Translations under genes and position numbers: made by a program
The notes under the pieces: model-generated
The model's input: only the letters and a program-made list of their open reading frames with translations
What the model was told of the DNA's origin: nothing
Databases searched by the model: none
From: Apopatocola sp963618015
Lineage (GTDB): Bacteria > Bacillota > Clostridia > Oscillospirales > Oscillospiraceae
Assembly: GCA_963618015.1 (NCBI GenBank)
Contig: CAVEQS010000019.1
Span: 1-48,146, forward strand
Reading direction: 5' to 3'
DNA: 48,146 nt
Part shown: in pieces, positions 32,140-39,885 of the stretch
How positions within the stretch are numbered: the stretch's first letter is position 1
How the letters are laid out: every line of letters begins with the position of its first letter

Positions 32140-32487
32140 ATGGAACATACGGAAGCCATGCATAACGGGGAAGAACACGTTCATATCCATGCCGACGGCA
32201 CGGTGCATGTGCATTCCCATGCGCACACGCACCAGAACACCAAAACCGTGAAAAACCGTCTGGCGCGTGTGATCGGGCATCTGCACGCTGTCGAGCGCAT
32301 GATCGATGACGGGCGCGATTGCGCTGAGGTGCTTGTGCAGCTTGCCGCCGTGCGCAGCGCGATCAACAATATCTGCAAAATAATTTTACGTGATCATATG
32401 AACCATTGCGTCATCGACGCCGTCCAAAAAGGGGATACCGAAACGCTTTCCGAACTGGATAAGGCGATCGATCTCCTGATGAAGTAA
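32140..32487 (+). CDS. CsoR/FrmR-family metal-sensing repressor with histidine-rich N terminus
   Basis: A 115-residue four-helix repressor of the DUF156 family. The ligand triad of copper-sensing CsoR proteins is present: Cys61 (GRDCAEV), then His86 and Cys90 (DHMNHC). The first 31 residues add nine histidines (HVHIHADGTVHVHSHAHTH), which could bind extra Cu, Ni or Zn. It starts four bases after the pcrA stop and shares its transcript. No copper or other metal exporter gene lies in the window, so its regulon is elsewhere or it regulates itself. Confidence 0.87.
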   Translation: MEHTEAMHNGEEHVHIHADGTVHVHSHAHTHQNTKTVKNRLARVIGHLHAVERMIDDGRDCAEVLVQLAAVRSAINNICKIILRDHMNHCVIDAVQKGDTETLSELDKAIDLLMK

Positions 32488-32504
32488 GAATAGGAGGATT
32501 CTCC

Positions 32505-33170
32505 ATGAAAAAATCTGCGGCTCCCGCTTTGCTCATTATTTTCCTCGTGATTGCCGTTGGCATTTTTGTCGTGTTCCGCATATCCAAAAACGAAGCGCCG
32601 GACACGCAAAACCCCGGCACCTCGGCGACCGCGACGCCGGAACCGACTGCGACGATCGAGCCGACTGCGGAGCCTACGACGGCTCCCACGCCTACCCCCA
32701 TTGCCACGGCGGCACCGACCGCGGCTCCCACTCCGATGCCGACCCCGACCGCGGTTCCGACCGAAACACCTGTTCCCACAATGGCGCCCACCGCCGTTCC
32801 CAATTATGCAAAGAGCGGCGAAATCCGCTCGGATTCCGGCACATACCTCAATCTTCTGGTGAAGTGGAATCTGACCGACGGCGAAACGCCGACTCTCAAG
32901 CTCGACGTGTACGTGACGTCCTATGCGCTTGTCACCGGTGAGAGCAGCAGCGCTGTTGTTGTCAACATCGGCGGCAACACGTCCTATGTTCCGACAAAGT
33001 CGCTGAATCTTACCAACACTTCGCTCGCGGAGACCTACCTCGGCAGCTCGAGCGTGGAGGTCACGCCCGGGACGGATGTGCCGGTCAACGTCACCTGGAA
33101 TTTTAACGGCACCTACAGCGGAAAGGATGTTGCTTCCATCACGGCGGCGGATACGATCCATATAGGTTGA
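32505..33170 (+). CDS. Membrane-anchored protein with Pro/Thr-rich linker, function unknown
   Basis: A 221-residue protein. An N-terminal hydrophobic anchor spans about residues 6-25 (PALLIIFLVIAVGIFVVF); no lipobox cysteine is seen. Residues 35-98 are a low-complexity TPEPT/TAAPTP linker of the kind that crosses the cell wall. The remaining roughly 120 residues look like a beta-rich extracellular domain (YLNLLVKWNLTDGETPTLKL, VDVYVTSYALV-type strands) ending in NVTWNFNGTYSGKDV. I do not recognise the domain. A similar linker occurs in the VanY-type protein at 8839-9717. Confidence 0.7.
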   Translation: MKKSAAPALLIIFLVIAVGIFVVFRISKNEAPDTQNPGTSATATPEPTATIEPTAEPTTAPTPTPIATAAPTAAPTPMPTPTAVPTETPVPTMAPTAVPNYAKSGEIRSDSGTYLNLLVKWNLTDGETPTLKLDVYVTSYALVTGESSSAVVVNIGGNTSYVPTKSLNLTNTSLAETYLGSSSVEVTPGTDVPVNVTWNFNGTYSGKDVASITAADTIHIG

Positions 33171-33174
33171 GCTG

Positions 33175-33210
33175 AAAGATGCGGCGCGGTTTTTCCGCGC
33201 CGCATCTTTT
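33175..33210 (+). terminator. Rho-independent terminator
   Basis: A perfect 15-bp stem, AAAGATGCGGCGCGG with its complement, closed by a 5-T loop and followed by T. It ends the pcrA-csoR-anchored protein transcript. Confidence 0.85.
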
Positions 33211-33275
33211 ATGTGTGGTTTTTTCTGTCAGACGGTGTAATATAGAATAGACAAACGCAAGAGGAGGGATGGTGC

Positions 33276-33812
33276 ATGAAAGAACAGGAGATTCTGGCGC
33301 TGCTGCGCGAGCGGGACGAGCGCGGCGCGGCTGAGCTTCTGCGGCGGTATACGCCGCTCATGCGCTACATCGCCGCCCCGATACTTCCTGATGAGCGCGA
33401 CGCGGAGGAATGTGTTTCCGAGATCGCGGCGCGTGTATGGGAGAAGATTGACTTCTTTGATCCATCGCGCGGCAGCTGGACGGCGTGGCTCACCGCGCTC
33501 GCACGAAATACCGCCCTTAACATGGCTCGAAAGGCCGCCGTGCCGCCCGAAGAACTTTCGGAGGAGATCCCTTCCTCAAATGCTACGCCGGAGGAGGCAC
33601 TTCTGCGCCGCGAGAGGGAAGAAGCGCTGCGAAAAGCGCTCGGCGCGCTGCCGCACGGCGAGCGCGTGCTCTTCTACCGAAAGTACTATTACCGGCAATC
33701 TACCGCGCAGATCGCCCGCGAGCTCGGCATGACGGAGCGGGCGGTGGAAGGCCGGCTTTACCGGCTCAAAAAGGTGCTGCGTGCAAAGCTGGGAGGTGAC
33801 GGACATGAATGA
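33276..33812 (+). CDS. ECF-subfamily RNA polymerase sigma factor
   Basis: A 178-residue ECF sigma. Region 2 includes RYIAAPILPDERDAEECVSE and SRGSWTAWLTALARNTALNM; region 4 includes LPHGERVLFYRKYYYRQSTA and QIARELGMTERAVEGRLYRL. GGAGG (33263-33267) lies eight bases before the ATG. It overlaps the following membrane-protein gene by eight bases. Unlike the ECF pair at 19.9-21.3 kb, its partner has no zinc-finger motif. Confidence 0.86.
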   Translation: MKEQEILALLRERDERGAAELLRRYTPLMRYIAAPILPDERDAEECVSEIAARVWEKIDFFDPSRGSWTAWLTALARNTALNMARKAAVPPEELSEEIPSSNATPEEALLRREREEALRKALGALPHGERVLFYRKYYYRQSTAQIARELGMTERAVEGRLYRLKKVLRAKLGGDGHE

Positions 33813-35256
33813 ACGCGATTTTGATGCCCTTCTGGAATCTTCCGCAAGTGAGCTTCCGCCCGACGATGTGGCGCATGACGTTACACCGTGGCGGCGTGCG
33901 ATGAACCGGATCCTGACCGGGTTTGCTCTCGGCGCGGTGACGGTGAGCATTCTCCGGCTGGAGATCTTTCTGCCTGCCGTCGGCGCGGTGCTGCAGATCC
34001 TCGGCTTTCGTTCGCTGCGCCGGGAAAACCGGTGGTTTACGGCGTGCTGGATACTGTCACTTCTGCGCGGGGCGATCCTTCTCCCGGCGCTTATCCTGAA
34101 CGCGACGATCTGGCAGGAGGCGTTTTACGCTGCCGCCGGAGCGCGGCTTTCGTATATTGGGCTCTCCTTGCAGCTTGCGCTCGTGCTCTGCTTCTGGCGC
34201 GCCGTGAAAACTGCGCGGCAGGGGGAACCGGCGGACGCGGCAAAGATGCTGTTTGTCTGGTACGTTGTTCTGACGGGGCTCTGCCGTATCGGATCGGGCG
34301 GTATAATTCTCGGTCTCGCGCTGCTTGCGGCGTTTATATTTGTGCTGCGCAGTCTTTTTTCGCTGGCTGGGGAAATGGAGGCGAGCGGCTATTCGCTCGA
34401 ACCGGCGCGCGTGAAGCTGTCCGATGCGGCGCTTGCGCGCGGGATCGCCGCGCTCGTCGCCGTCGGGATCTTTTGCGGCTACGGCTTTTTTGGTCGCTAT
34501 CCTATGGCGTGGGAGAAAACGGCCGAAACGCTCTCTTCGGATGCGCAGACAGTGAAGACGGAGCTTCTCTCGCTTGGCTATCCGGCGGATGCGCTGGACG
34601 ATCTCACGGAGGACGAAATTCTCCTCTGCCGCGGCGCCATTCGCGTCGTTGCGCGCGAAAACGATGAGCCGATGAACGAAGGACGGGAGATAACGACCGT
34701 CGAGGGCAATACGACCTACGTGACGCATGCCTACGACGTGAAGGAAATGCATTTTACGAGCGTCGCCGTGCAGCTCTCCGCTGCGCCCGAGCGCTGGCGC
34801 ATCTTCCACCACTTCCGCTGGACGGAGGGAACATTCTGCGGCACGGAGTCGGTGCAGCTATGGACGGCGGCTTATGGCGGCCAAAGCTGGACGGCAGATG
34901 GCGGTGTCTCCGGGCGCGTTCTATATGAGACGGCAGCGGGGGATAGCGTGAGTGCGCCGTATTATTCCATATCAGAGAATGACGGCGGAGCGCTTTACGC
35001 GGAATTTTCCTTTCCGTACCGCGCTGCGAATGCGCGCGGGTATGTCTCCTATGAGGCGTCGCCGTGGGAAGAGGGTGTTCTCCTCAACTCCTGGTTCAAC
35101 TACACACACCAGAAATCGCTCATCCAGTACCCGGTGCAGACCGCAGCGGAGGCACGAAAGTCCTCCGGCTGGGATACGCCGTATGCTTTCGTTACCGCGC
35201 AGGAGGCACTTCAATTCTGGGCGTCTGACGGAAAGATCGAGATGATCGGCGGCTGA
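33805..35256 (+). CDS. Polytopic membrane protein, probable anti-sigma partner
   Basis: A 483-residue protein. The first roughly 30 residues are soluble and acidic (NERDFDALLESSASELPPDD) and could contact the sigma factor. Several hydrophobic helices fill about residues 35-195, a further one lies near 215-235, and the remaining roughly 250 residues are soluble, probably outside, and rich in Tyr/Trp (RWRIFHHFRWTEGTFCGTES). GGGAGG is eight bases before ATG 33805. The eight-base overlap with the ECF sigma gene is the main argument for an anti-sigma role; no known anti-sigma motif is visible. Confidence 0.65.
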   Translation: MNERDFDALLESSASELPPDDVAHDVTPWRRAMNRILTGFALGAVTVSILRLEIFLPAVGAVLQILGFRSLRRENRWFTACWILSLLRGAILLPALILNATIWQEAFYAAAGARLSYIGLSLQLALVLCFWRAVKTARQGEPADAAKMLFVWYVVLTGLCRIGSGGIILGLALLAAFIFVLRSLFSLAGEMEASGYSLEPARVKLSDAALARGIAALVAVGIFCGYGFFGRYPMAWEKTAETLSSDAQTVKTELLSLGYPADALDDLTEDEILLCRGAIRVVARENDEPMNEGREITTVEGNTTYVTHAYDVKEMHFTSVAVQLSAAPERWRIFHHFRWTEGTFCGTESVQLWTAAYGGQSWTADGGVSGRVLYETAAGDSVSAPYYSISENDGGALYAEFSFPYRAANARGYVSYEASPWEEGVLLNSWFNYTHQKSLIQYPVQTAAEARKSSGWDTPYAFVTAQEALQFWASDGKIEMIGG

Positions 35257-35271
35257 CCGCTGATATACAGA

Positions 35272-35312
35272 AAAGCCCGCCGTATCCGGTACATCCGGAT
35301 ACGGCGGGCTTT
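35272..35312. terminator. Bidirectional terminator
   Basis: A perfect 18-bp stem, AAAGCCCGCCGTATCCGG with its complement, and a 5-base loop. It lies between the convergent membrane-protein and enoate-reductase genes. Confidence 0.92.
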
Positions 35313-35340
35313 GCTATGTTGGAATAATGCAGGGAAACGA

Positions 35341-37605
35341 TCAGATGTACTGCGCGAGGTTGTAGGCGGCTTTGGTAGCGCCCCAGACGAGACCGGCCTG
35401 GAACGAGTCGCCGATGTTGTAGATCTCCTTGGCAACATGCTGCTTCACGCCCTCGAGATACTGGCTCTCGTCGGCGCGGCGGCCGAGCGCGTTGACGAAC
35501 AGCTCCGCATGGTGCTCCTCGACGACGGTTTCGGGACCTATCTTCGGCGCGAGCGGGTTGACGACGTTCTTCGGCAGAACGGGCGTCCAGGTGCAGTAAA
35601 CATCGGGCGCGCCCTTGGAAATGCTGCGGCTGACGAGCACCTTGCCCGGCTCGAACGATTTGATCGTGGCGCAGTTGACGAGCTTCGCGCCGTTATCCTC
35701 GAGATAGTGGATGATGTGGCCGCGGTTGGCGGTGCAGGCACCGTCCATGAAGTTGCCGAGCATGTCGATCACGGTGATCTTGCAGCCGTGCTCATAGCTC
35801 AGCCAGTAGGCGGTCTCCATGCCGACCGCGCCGCCGCCGAGAACGACGACCTTCTTCGCGCCGCCGAGCTTTTCGGGGTTGCGCAGAAGCTCTGTGGCTT
35901 CGACCATATTCACGGTGTCGATGCCGGGGATGCGCGGGTTGATGCGCTTGGCGCCGACGGCGTAGATCACGGCGTCGTAGTTCTGCGCCTTGAGATATTC
36001 CGGCGTAGCCTCTACGCCGAACTTCACGGTAACGCCCTTCTGCTCGAGCGTCTGGCGCTTGAGCCATTCGACATAGTTGTGCATGTCATACTTGTTCTTG
36101 GGGACGGCCGCGGCGTTCGCAATGCCGCCGAGCTCGTTTGTCTTTTCAAGGATCTCGACCGCGTGGCCGCGCTGCGCAGCATAGATGGCAAAGTTCATGC
36201 CGGCAGGGCCGCCGCCGACAACGCCGATCTTCTTCGCCGCCACAGCGGGAGCGGACTGCTTGGGCAGCACGTCTTCATGGCCGGTGCGCGGGTTGACGGC
36301 GCACTGCGGATGGCCGCCTTCAACGAACTCATTGACGCAGGCCTCCTGGCAGCCGATGCACGGACGGATCTGGTCGACATCGCCCGCATAGGCTTTCTTG
36401 CACCAGTCGGGATCGGCGAGCACCGGGCGGCCGAGCATGATCATGTCGCACTTGCCGTCACGCAGCGCCTTTTCGTCCATGTCGGGGTAGTTCAGCTTGC
36501 CGACCGCGACGATGGGAACTTCAAATCCGGCGTTGGACTTCACGCCGCGCTCCTTGAAGTACTCCTTGGCGACCTTCGCCACATCAAGGAAGCAGCCGGC
36601 GGGCATGTACGCGGGCGGGTGCGGGAGCCACCAGTTGTCGTAGCAGCCGAGGTCAACGTCGAACATGTCGACGCCGGCCTTGACGAGATTTTCCATATAG
36701 TCGAGCGTTTCGTAAATGGAGCGGCCGTTCTTGAAGCCCTTGAGGGAAGAAACAGTGTCCATGCGCTCGCCGTAGGTCTCTTCGAGAGCGCAGCTCAGAT
36801 CGATGCGGTACATGATCGGGAACCACGGGCCGGTGCGCTTGCGCATTTCCTTGACGATGTTGATGCCGAAAAGCTGCCAGTCGGTATACTTGCCGAGCTT
36901 GCGATGATTGAAAGCGGTGTTGGTGAGCTGATCGATGAGATAGCCCTCGTGGCCGTGCAGATACACACCGTCGATGCCCATGGTCTTGGCGTCTGCCGCG
37001 CCCTGGCCGAAGTTGCGGACGATCTGGTCAAGCTCGAGGTCGGTGAGCGGACGGCAGGGAATGCTCGGAATATAGAAGTTCGGGTTCCAGGAGGCGGACA
37101 CGGGCAGCGCATGCTTTGTCATGAGGCACTGCGGGTTGCCGACGCGGCCGAGACCGGCGGTGAGCTGGATAAAGATGCGGCTGTTGCGCGCATGGACGCC
37201 CTGTGCGAGATCGCGCCAGCCCATGAAGTTCGTGCGGGTGTTGTCGATGCGGGGGAAGTAGGAGAAGTTGCCCTTTTCCGTCACGGAGGAATCGATGTGG
37301 TGGCTGATGGGGATGAGACCCGTGGTGAGCAGGCCGACGCCGCCTTCGGCACGGGCGAAGAAGTATTCGCGCATTTTATCGTTGGGGCGTCCGGTCTCCT
37401 CTGCCATCTGGCAGTTGCCCATCGGGGCCATCACGAGACGGTTTTTGATCGTCAGGCGGTTGACCTGAATGGGGGAGAACATCGTGTCATACGGCCAGAG
37501 CTCCTTGGTGTAGCGCCCGGTACCGCCTTCGGTGTTTTCGCAGTCCTTCTGTACCCAGTTGCCGTAGCTGTTGACGAGTCTTTCTACCAATGCATCAGTT
37601 TTCAA
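35341..37605 (-). CDS. Old Yellow Enzyme-type flavin/Fe-S enoate (2,4-dienoyl-CoA) reductase
   Basis: A roughly 754-residue flavoprotein of the 2,4-dienoyl-CoA reductase/enoate reductase type, reducing C=C bonds. Domains in order: an unusual N-terminal extension of about 40 residues; an FMN TIM barrel (MFSPIQVNRLTIKNRLVMAP, GIDGVYLHGHEGYLIDQLTN); [4Fe-4S] ligands in CIGCQEACVNEFVEGGHPQC; a FAD domain (IGVVGGGPAGMNFAIYAAQR); and an NAD(P) domain (VVVLGGGAVGMETAYWL). The start is taken as TTG 37605, eight bases after AGAGGG; the TTG at 37611 is too close to it. It is divergent from the dehydratase operon and may reduce the enoyl product of that system (inference). Confidence 0.86.
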   Translation of the reverse strand: MKTDALVERLVNSYGNWVQKDCENTEGGTGRYTKELWPYDTMFSPIQVNRLTIKNRLVMAPMGNCQMAEETGRPNDKMREYFFARAEGGVGLLTTGLIPISHHIDSSVTEKGNFSYFPRIDNTRTNFMGWRDLAQGVHARNSRIFIQLTAGLGRVGNPQCLMTKHALPVSASWNPNFYIPSIPCRPLTDLELDQIVRNFGQGAADAKTMGIDGVYLHGHEGYLIDQLTNTAFNHRKLGKYTDWQLFGINIVKEMRKRTGPWFPIMYRIDLSCALEETYGERMDTVSSLKGFKNGRSIYETLDYMENLVKAGVDMFDVDLGCYDNWWLPHPPAYMPAGCFLDVAKVAKEYFKERGVKSNAGFEVPIVAVGKLNYPDMDEKALRDGKCDMIMLGRPVLADPDWCKKAYAGDVDQIRPCIGCQEACVNEFVEGGHPQCAVNPRTGHEDVLPKQSAPAVAAKKIGVVGGGPAGMNFAIYAAQRGHAVEILEKTNELGGIANAAAVPKNKYDMHNYVEWLKRQTLEQKGVTVKFGVEATPEYLKAQNYDAVIYAVGAKRINPRIPGIDTVNMVEATELLRNPEKLGGAKKVVVLGGGAVGMETAYWLSYEHGCKITVIDMLGNFMDGACTANRGHIIHYLEDNGAKLVNCATIKSFEPGKVLVSRSISKGAPDVYCTWTPVLPKNVVNPLAPKIGPETVVEEHHAELFVNALGRRADESQYLEGVKQHVAKEIYNIGDSFQAGLVWGATKAAYNLAQYI

Positions 37606-37662
37606 ATCCAAATCCCTCTTTCATACTTTATTTATAATTGTTCTTATTTTCTTCATGATTTG

Positions 37663-37679
37663 TTCACAGCCATTGTGAA
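37663..37679. promoter_or_regulatory. Candidate operator palindrome in the divergent intergenic region
   Basis: TTCACA-N5-TGTGAA is a perfect inverted repeat, 58 bases upstream of the enoate-reductase start and 71 bases from the promoter of the divergent operon. A regulator site is plausible; the protein is unknown. Confidence 0.4.
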
Positions 37680-37749
37680 TCCTATACCAACATCATGTTC
37701 AATTTAACACAGCTCACACAGATAATCAACAAAAAATATTAAGAAAATC

Positions 37750-37778
37750 TTGATTCTTTTGTGAGAACGTGATACAAT
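37750..37778 (+). promoter_or_regulatory. Promoter of the dehydratase-like operon
   Basis: TTGATT (37750-37755), an exact 17-base spacer, and TACAAT (37773-37778), 77 bases upstream of the first start codon. Confidence 0.65.
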
Positions 37779-37854
37779 AAATATGTAGTAAAATTCAATA
37801 AATGTGTCTAAAAACACACATTATTTCCGCAAACTGCACGAAAGGAAACTTGCG

Positions 37855-38619
37855 ATGGAAACAACTGCGAAAGTGATTGCCGTATCCGGAAAGGGCGGAG
37901 TGGGAAAAACGACGCTGGCGGCGGCCATGGTTCGTCACCTGACGGAATGCAAACCGGATGCGCGGATCCTTGCCATCGATGCCGATCCCGCCGTCGGACT
38001 TTCCACCTGCCTCGGAATCGAGGTCACGCTCACGCTCGACGAGATCCGCAAGCAGATCATTGATAATGTGGAAGAGGGCCGCACCAAGGAAGCGATGGAT
38101 CTCTTAGAGGAATCCCGCTACCGCATCTTTGACGCTCTGGTGGAAAAGAACGGCTTTGCTTTCCTCGCCATCGGCCGCCCGGAGGCGGAGGGCTGCTACT
38201 GCCGCATCAACGCTTATTTGAAGGACGTCATCACGATGCTCTCCCGCGAGTTTGACTATGTTGTCATTGACGGTGAGGCCGGCATCGAACAGATCAACCG
38301 CCGGGTGCTCGAAAGGGTCACGCACCTTCTTCTCGTCTCCGATCAAAGCCGCAAGGGGATTCAGGTCGTCGGAACGATCAAGCAGGTTGCCAATGAGCTT
38401 GTTATGTATGACCGCATCGGCGCGGTGATCAACCGCGTGACAAACCCCGATCTCAATAAGTTCATCACGATCCCGGGCGTCGACATTCTCGCCTACATCG
38501 ACTCGGACGGCTACCACGCCGCCAACGACATTCAGGGCAAAACGGTGTTTGATCTTCCGCCGGAGTCGAGCGTATATCGTGGAACGAAGGAAATTCTGGA
38601 GAAATTCGGTATTCTCTGA
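37855..38619 (+). CDS. CooC-type P-loop ATPase (predicted metal-centre maturation factor)
   Basis: A 254-residue MinD/ParA-superfamily ATPase. The deviant Walker A is VSGKGGVGKTT (about residues 10-20), with IDADP (41-45) and YVVIDGEAGIEQINRRVLER following. A CYC motif (Cys114, Cys116, in EGCYCRINAYL) matches the CXC motif at which CooC dimers bind Ni or Zn. CooC proteins help insert nickel into CO dehydrogenase, and AcsF into acetyl-CoA synthase. AAAGGA is eight bases before ATG 37855. It is the first gene of the dehydratase-like operon, where no CODH is encoded; an acetyl-CoA-synthase-like protein occurs downstream. Confidence 0.83.
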   Translation: METTAKVIAVSGKGGVGKTTLAAAMVRHLTECKPDARILAIDADPAVGLSTCLGIEVTLTLDEIRKQIIDNVEEGRTKEAMDLLEESRYRIFDALVEKNGFAFLAIGRPEAEGCYCRINAYLKDVITMLSREFDYVVIDGEAGIEQINRRVLERVTHLLLVSDQSRKGIQVVGTIKQVANELVMYDRIGAVINRVTNPDLNKFITIPGVDILAYIDSDGYHAANDIQGKTVFDLPPESSVYRGTKEILEKFGIL

Positions 38620-38688
38620 AGAGAGCGCAATTTAATTTACATATAAGGGCAAACACAAGAGAAAGAAATCAAAAAAGGGGTGTGACAT

Positions 38689-39885
38689 TTGAAGGATCTC
38701 AAGCATCTGATCTACTTTGAGCAGCTTCTGGATAATGCCGACAACGAGCTTGTGCGAAAGGCGGCAGCGGAAGGGAATCTGGCCATGGGGTACACCTGCT
38801 ACCATGTCCCCGAACCGATTCTCAATGTTGGCAACTGCTTCTCCGTCCGTCTCCGCGCTCCGCACACCGGCTCCATCGACATTGCGACGTACTACATGTC
38901 GAACTACACATGCGAGTTCGCCAGAGCGCTCACCGAACGCGCCATCGAGGGCGGCTACCAGTTCCTGGACGCCATGATCGGCGTGGACGCCTGCTCCATG
39001 ATGAACCGTGCCATGGAGCACTTTGAAATCCTGCAGGTAAACGACAAGCCCAACTTCTTCGTGACCCACGCGGACATCCCCTTCAAGATCACCGACTACA
39101 CGCTTGAGGCCTATGTAAAGCAGATGCGCCGCCGCGTGCTCGATGTCATGAAGGAAAAGCTCGGTGCGGACACGTCGGACGAGGCGCTGCGCAAGGCCGT
39201 CGAGGAGCACAACGAGGTCTGCCGCATCCTTACCGAGATCGGCGAGATGCGCAAGAAGGAGAATCCGCCCATCACCGGTTACGAGTACCACGTTCTCAAC
39301 CTTGTCTCCTACACCTGCCCGAAGGCGCTCATCCTGCCGTACCTGCGCGAGACCCTGGCAGAGATCAAAAAGCGCAAGGTCGATGCGAAGCCCTGGTACC
39401 GCGCCCGCGTCTCCATCGTCGGCAGCGAGATCGACGATCCCATGCTCACCAAGCTCATCGAAAACTGCGGCGCGTTCGTAGTTTCCGACCGTTACTGCTT
39501 CGGCTCCACGCCGGGCCGCGAGGTCATTGAGCTCAACGACACCGACGACGTACTTACGCAGATCTGCCTGCACTATATGAAGCACTCCGAGTGCGCCCGC
39601 TATATTTCCGATGAAAAAGTTCAGCAGCGCCGCGACACCGCCGACCGCCTTGCCCGCGAGTTCGGTGCCGAGGGCATCATCTATGAACAGATGAAGTACT
39701 GCGACTATTGGGGCTTTGAGCGCGCGCTCGTCAGCCACATCATGGCGGAAGAGAAGAACTGGCCGGTTCTGTCGATCGACCGTCTTTACAACAACGGCAA
39801 TTCCGGACAGCTCCGCACCCGCGTGCAGGCGTTCGTTGAATCGCTGGAGATCAAGCGCATCCGCAAAGAGGGAGGGGAGAACTGA
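38689..39885 (+). CDS. 2-hydroxyacyl-CoA dehydratase D (HgdB/BcrC-like) subunit, copy 1
   Basis: A 398-residue protein of the HgdB/BcrC family, whose members bind a [4Fe-4S] cluster and perform radical dehydration or aromatic-ring reduction. Family landmarks are MGYTCYHVPEPIL (Cys37), VRLRAPHTGSIDIATYYMSN, DACSM (Cys102) and YEQMKYCDYWGFE (Cys338), three likely cluster ligands. It starts with TTG 38689, eight bases after AAGGGG, and overlaps the next gene by one base. It is close in length and motif positions to copy 2 at 43458. The substrate is not evident. Confidence 0.85.
   Translation: MKDLKHLIYFEQLLDNADNELVRKAAAEGNLAMGYTCYHVPEPILNVGNCFSVRLRAPHTGSIDIATYYMSNYTCEFARALTERAIEGGYQFLDAMIGVDACSMMNRAMEHFEILQVNDKPNFFVTHADIPFKITDYTLEAYVKQMRRRVLDVMKEKLGADTSDEALRKAVEEHNEVCRILTEIGEMRKKENPPITGYEYHVLNLVSYTCPKALILPYLRETLAEIKKRKVDAKPWYRARVSIVGSEIDDPMLTKLIENCGAFVVSDRYCFGSTPGREVIELNDTDDVLTQICLHYMKHSECARYISDEKVQQRRDTADRLAREFGAEGIIYEQMKYCDYWGFERALVSHIMAEEKNWPVLSIDRLYNNGNSGQLRTRVQAFVESLEIKRIRKEGGEN

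Noticed and set aside
35311..37707. A 798-codon open frame antisense to the enoate reductase
   Set aside because: Compositionally biased shadow of a clear flavoprotein gene; it would start inside the 18-bp terminator region and has no family motifs.
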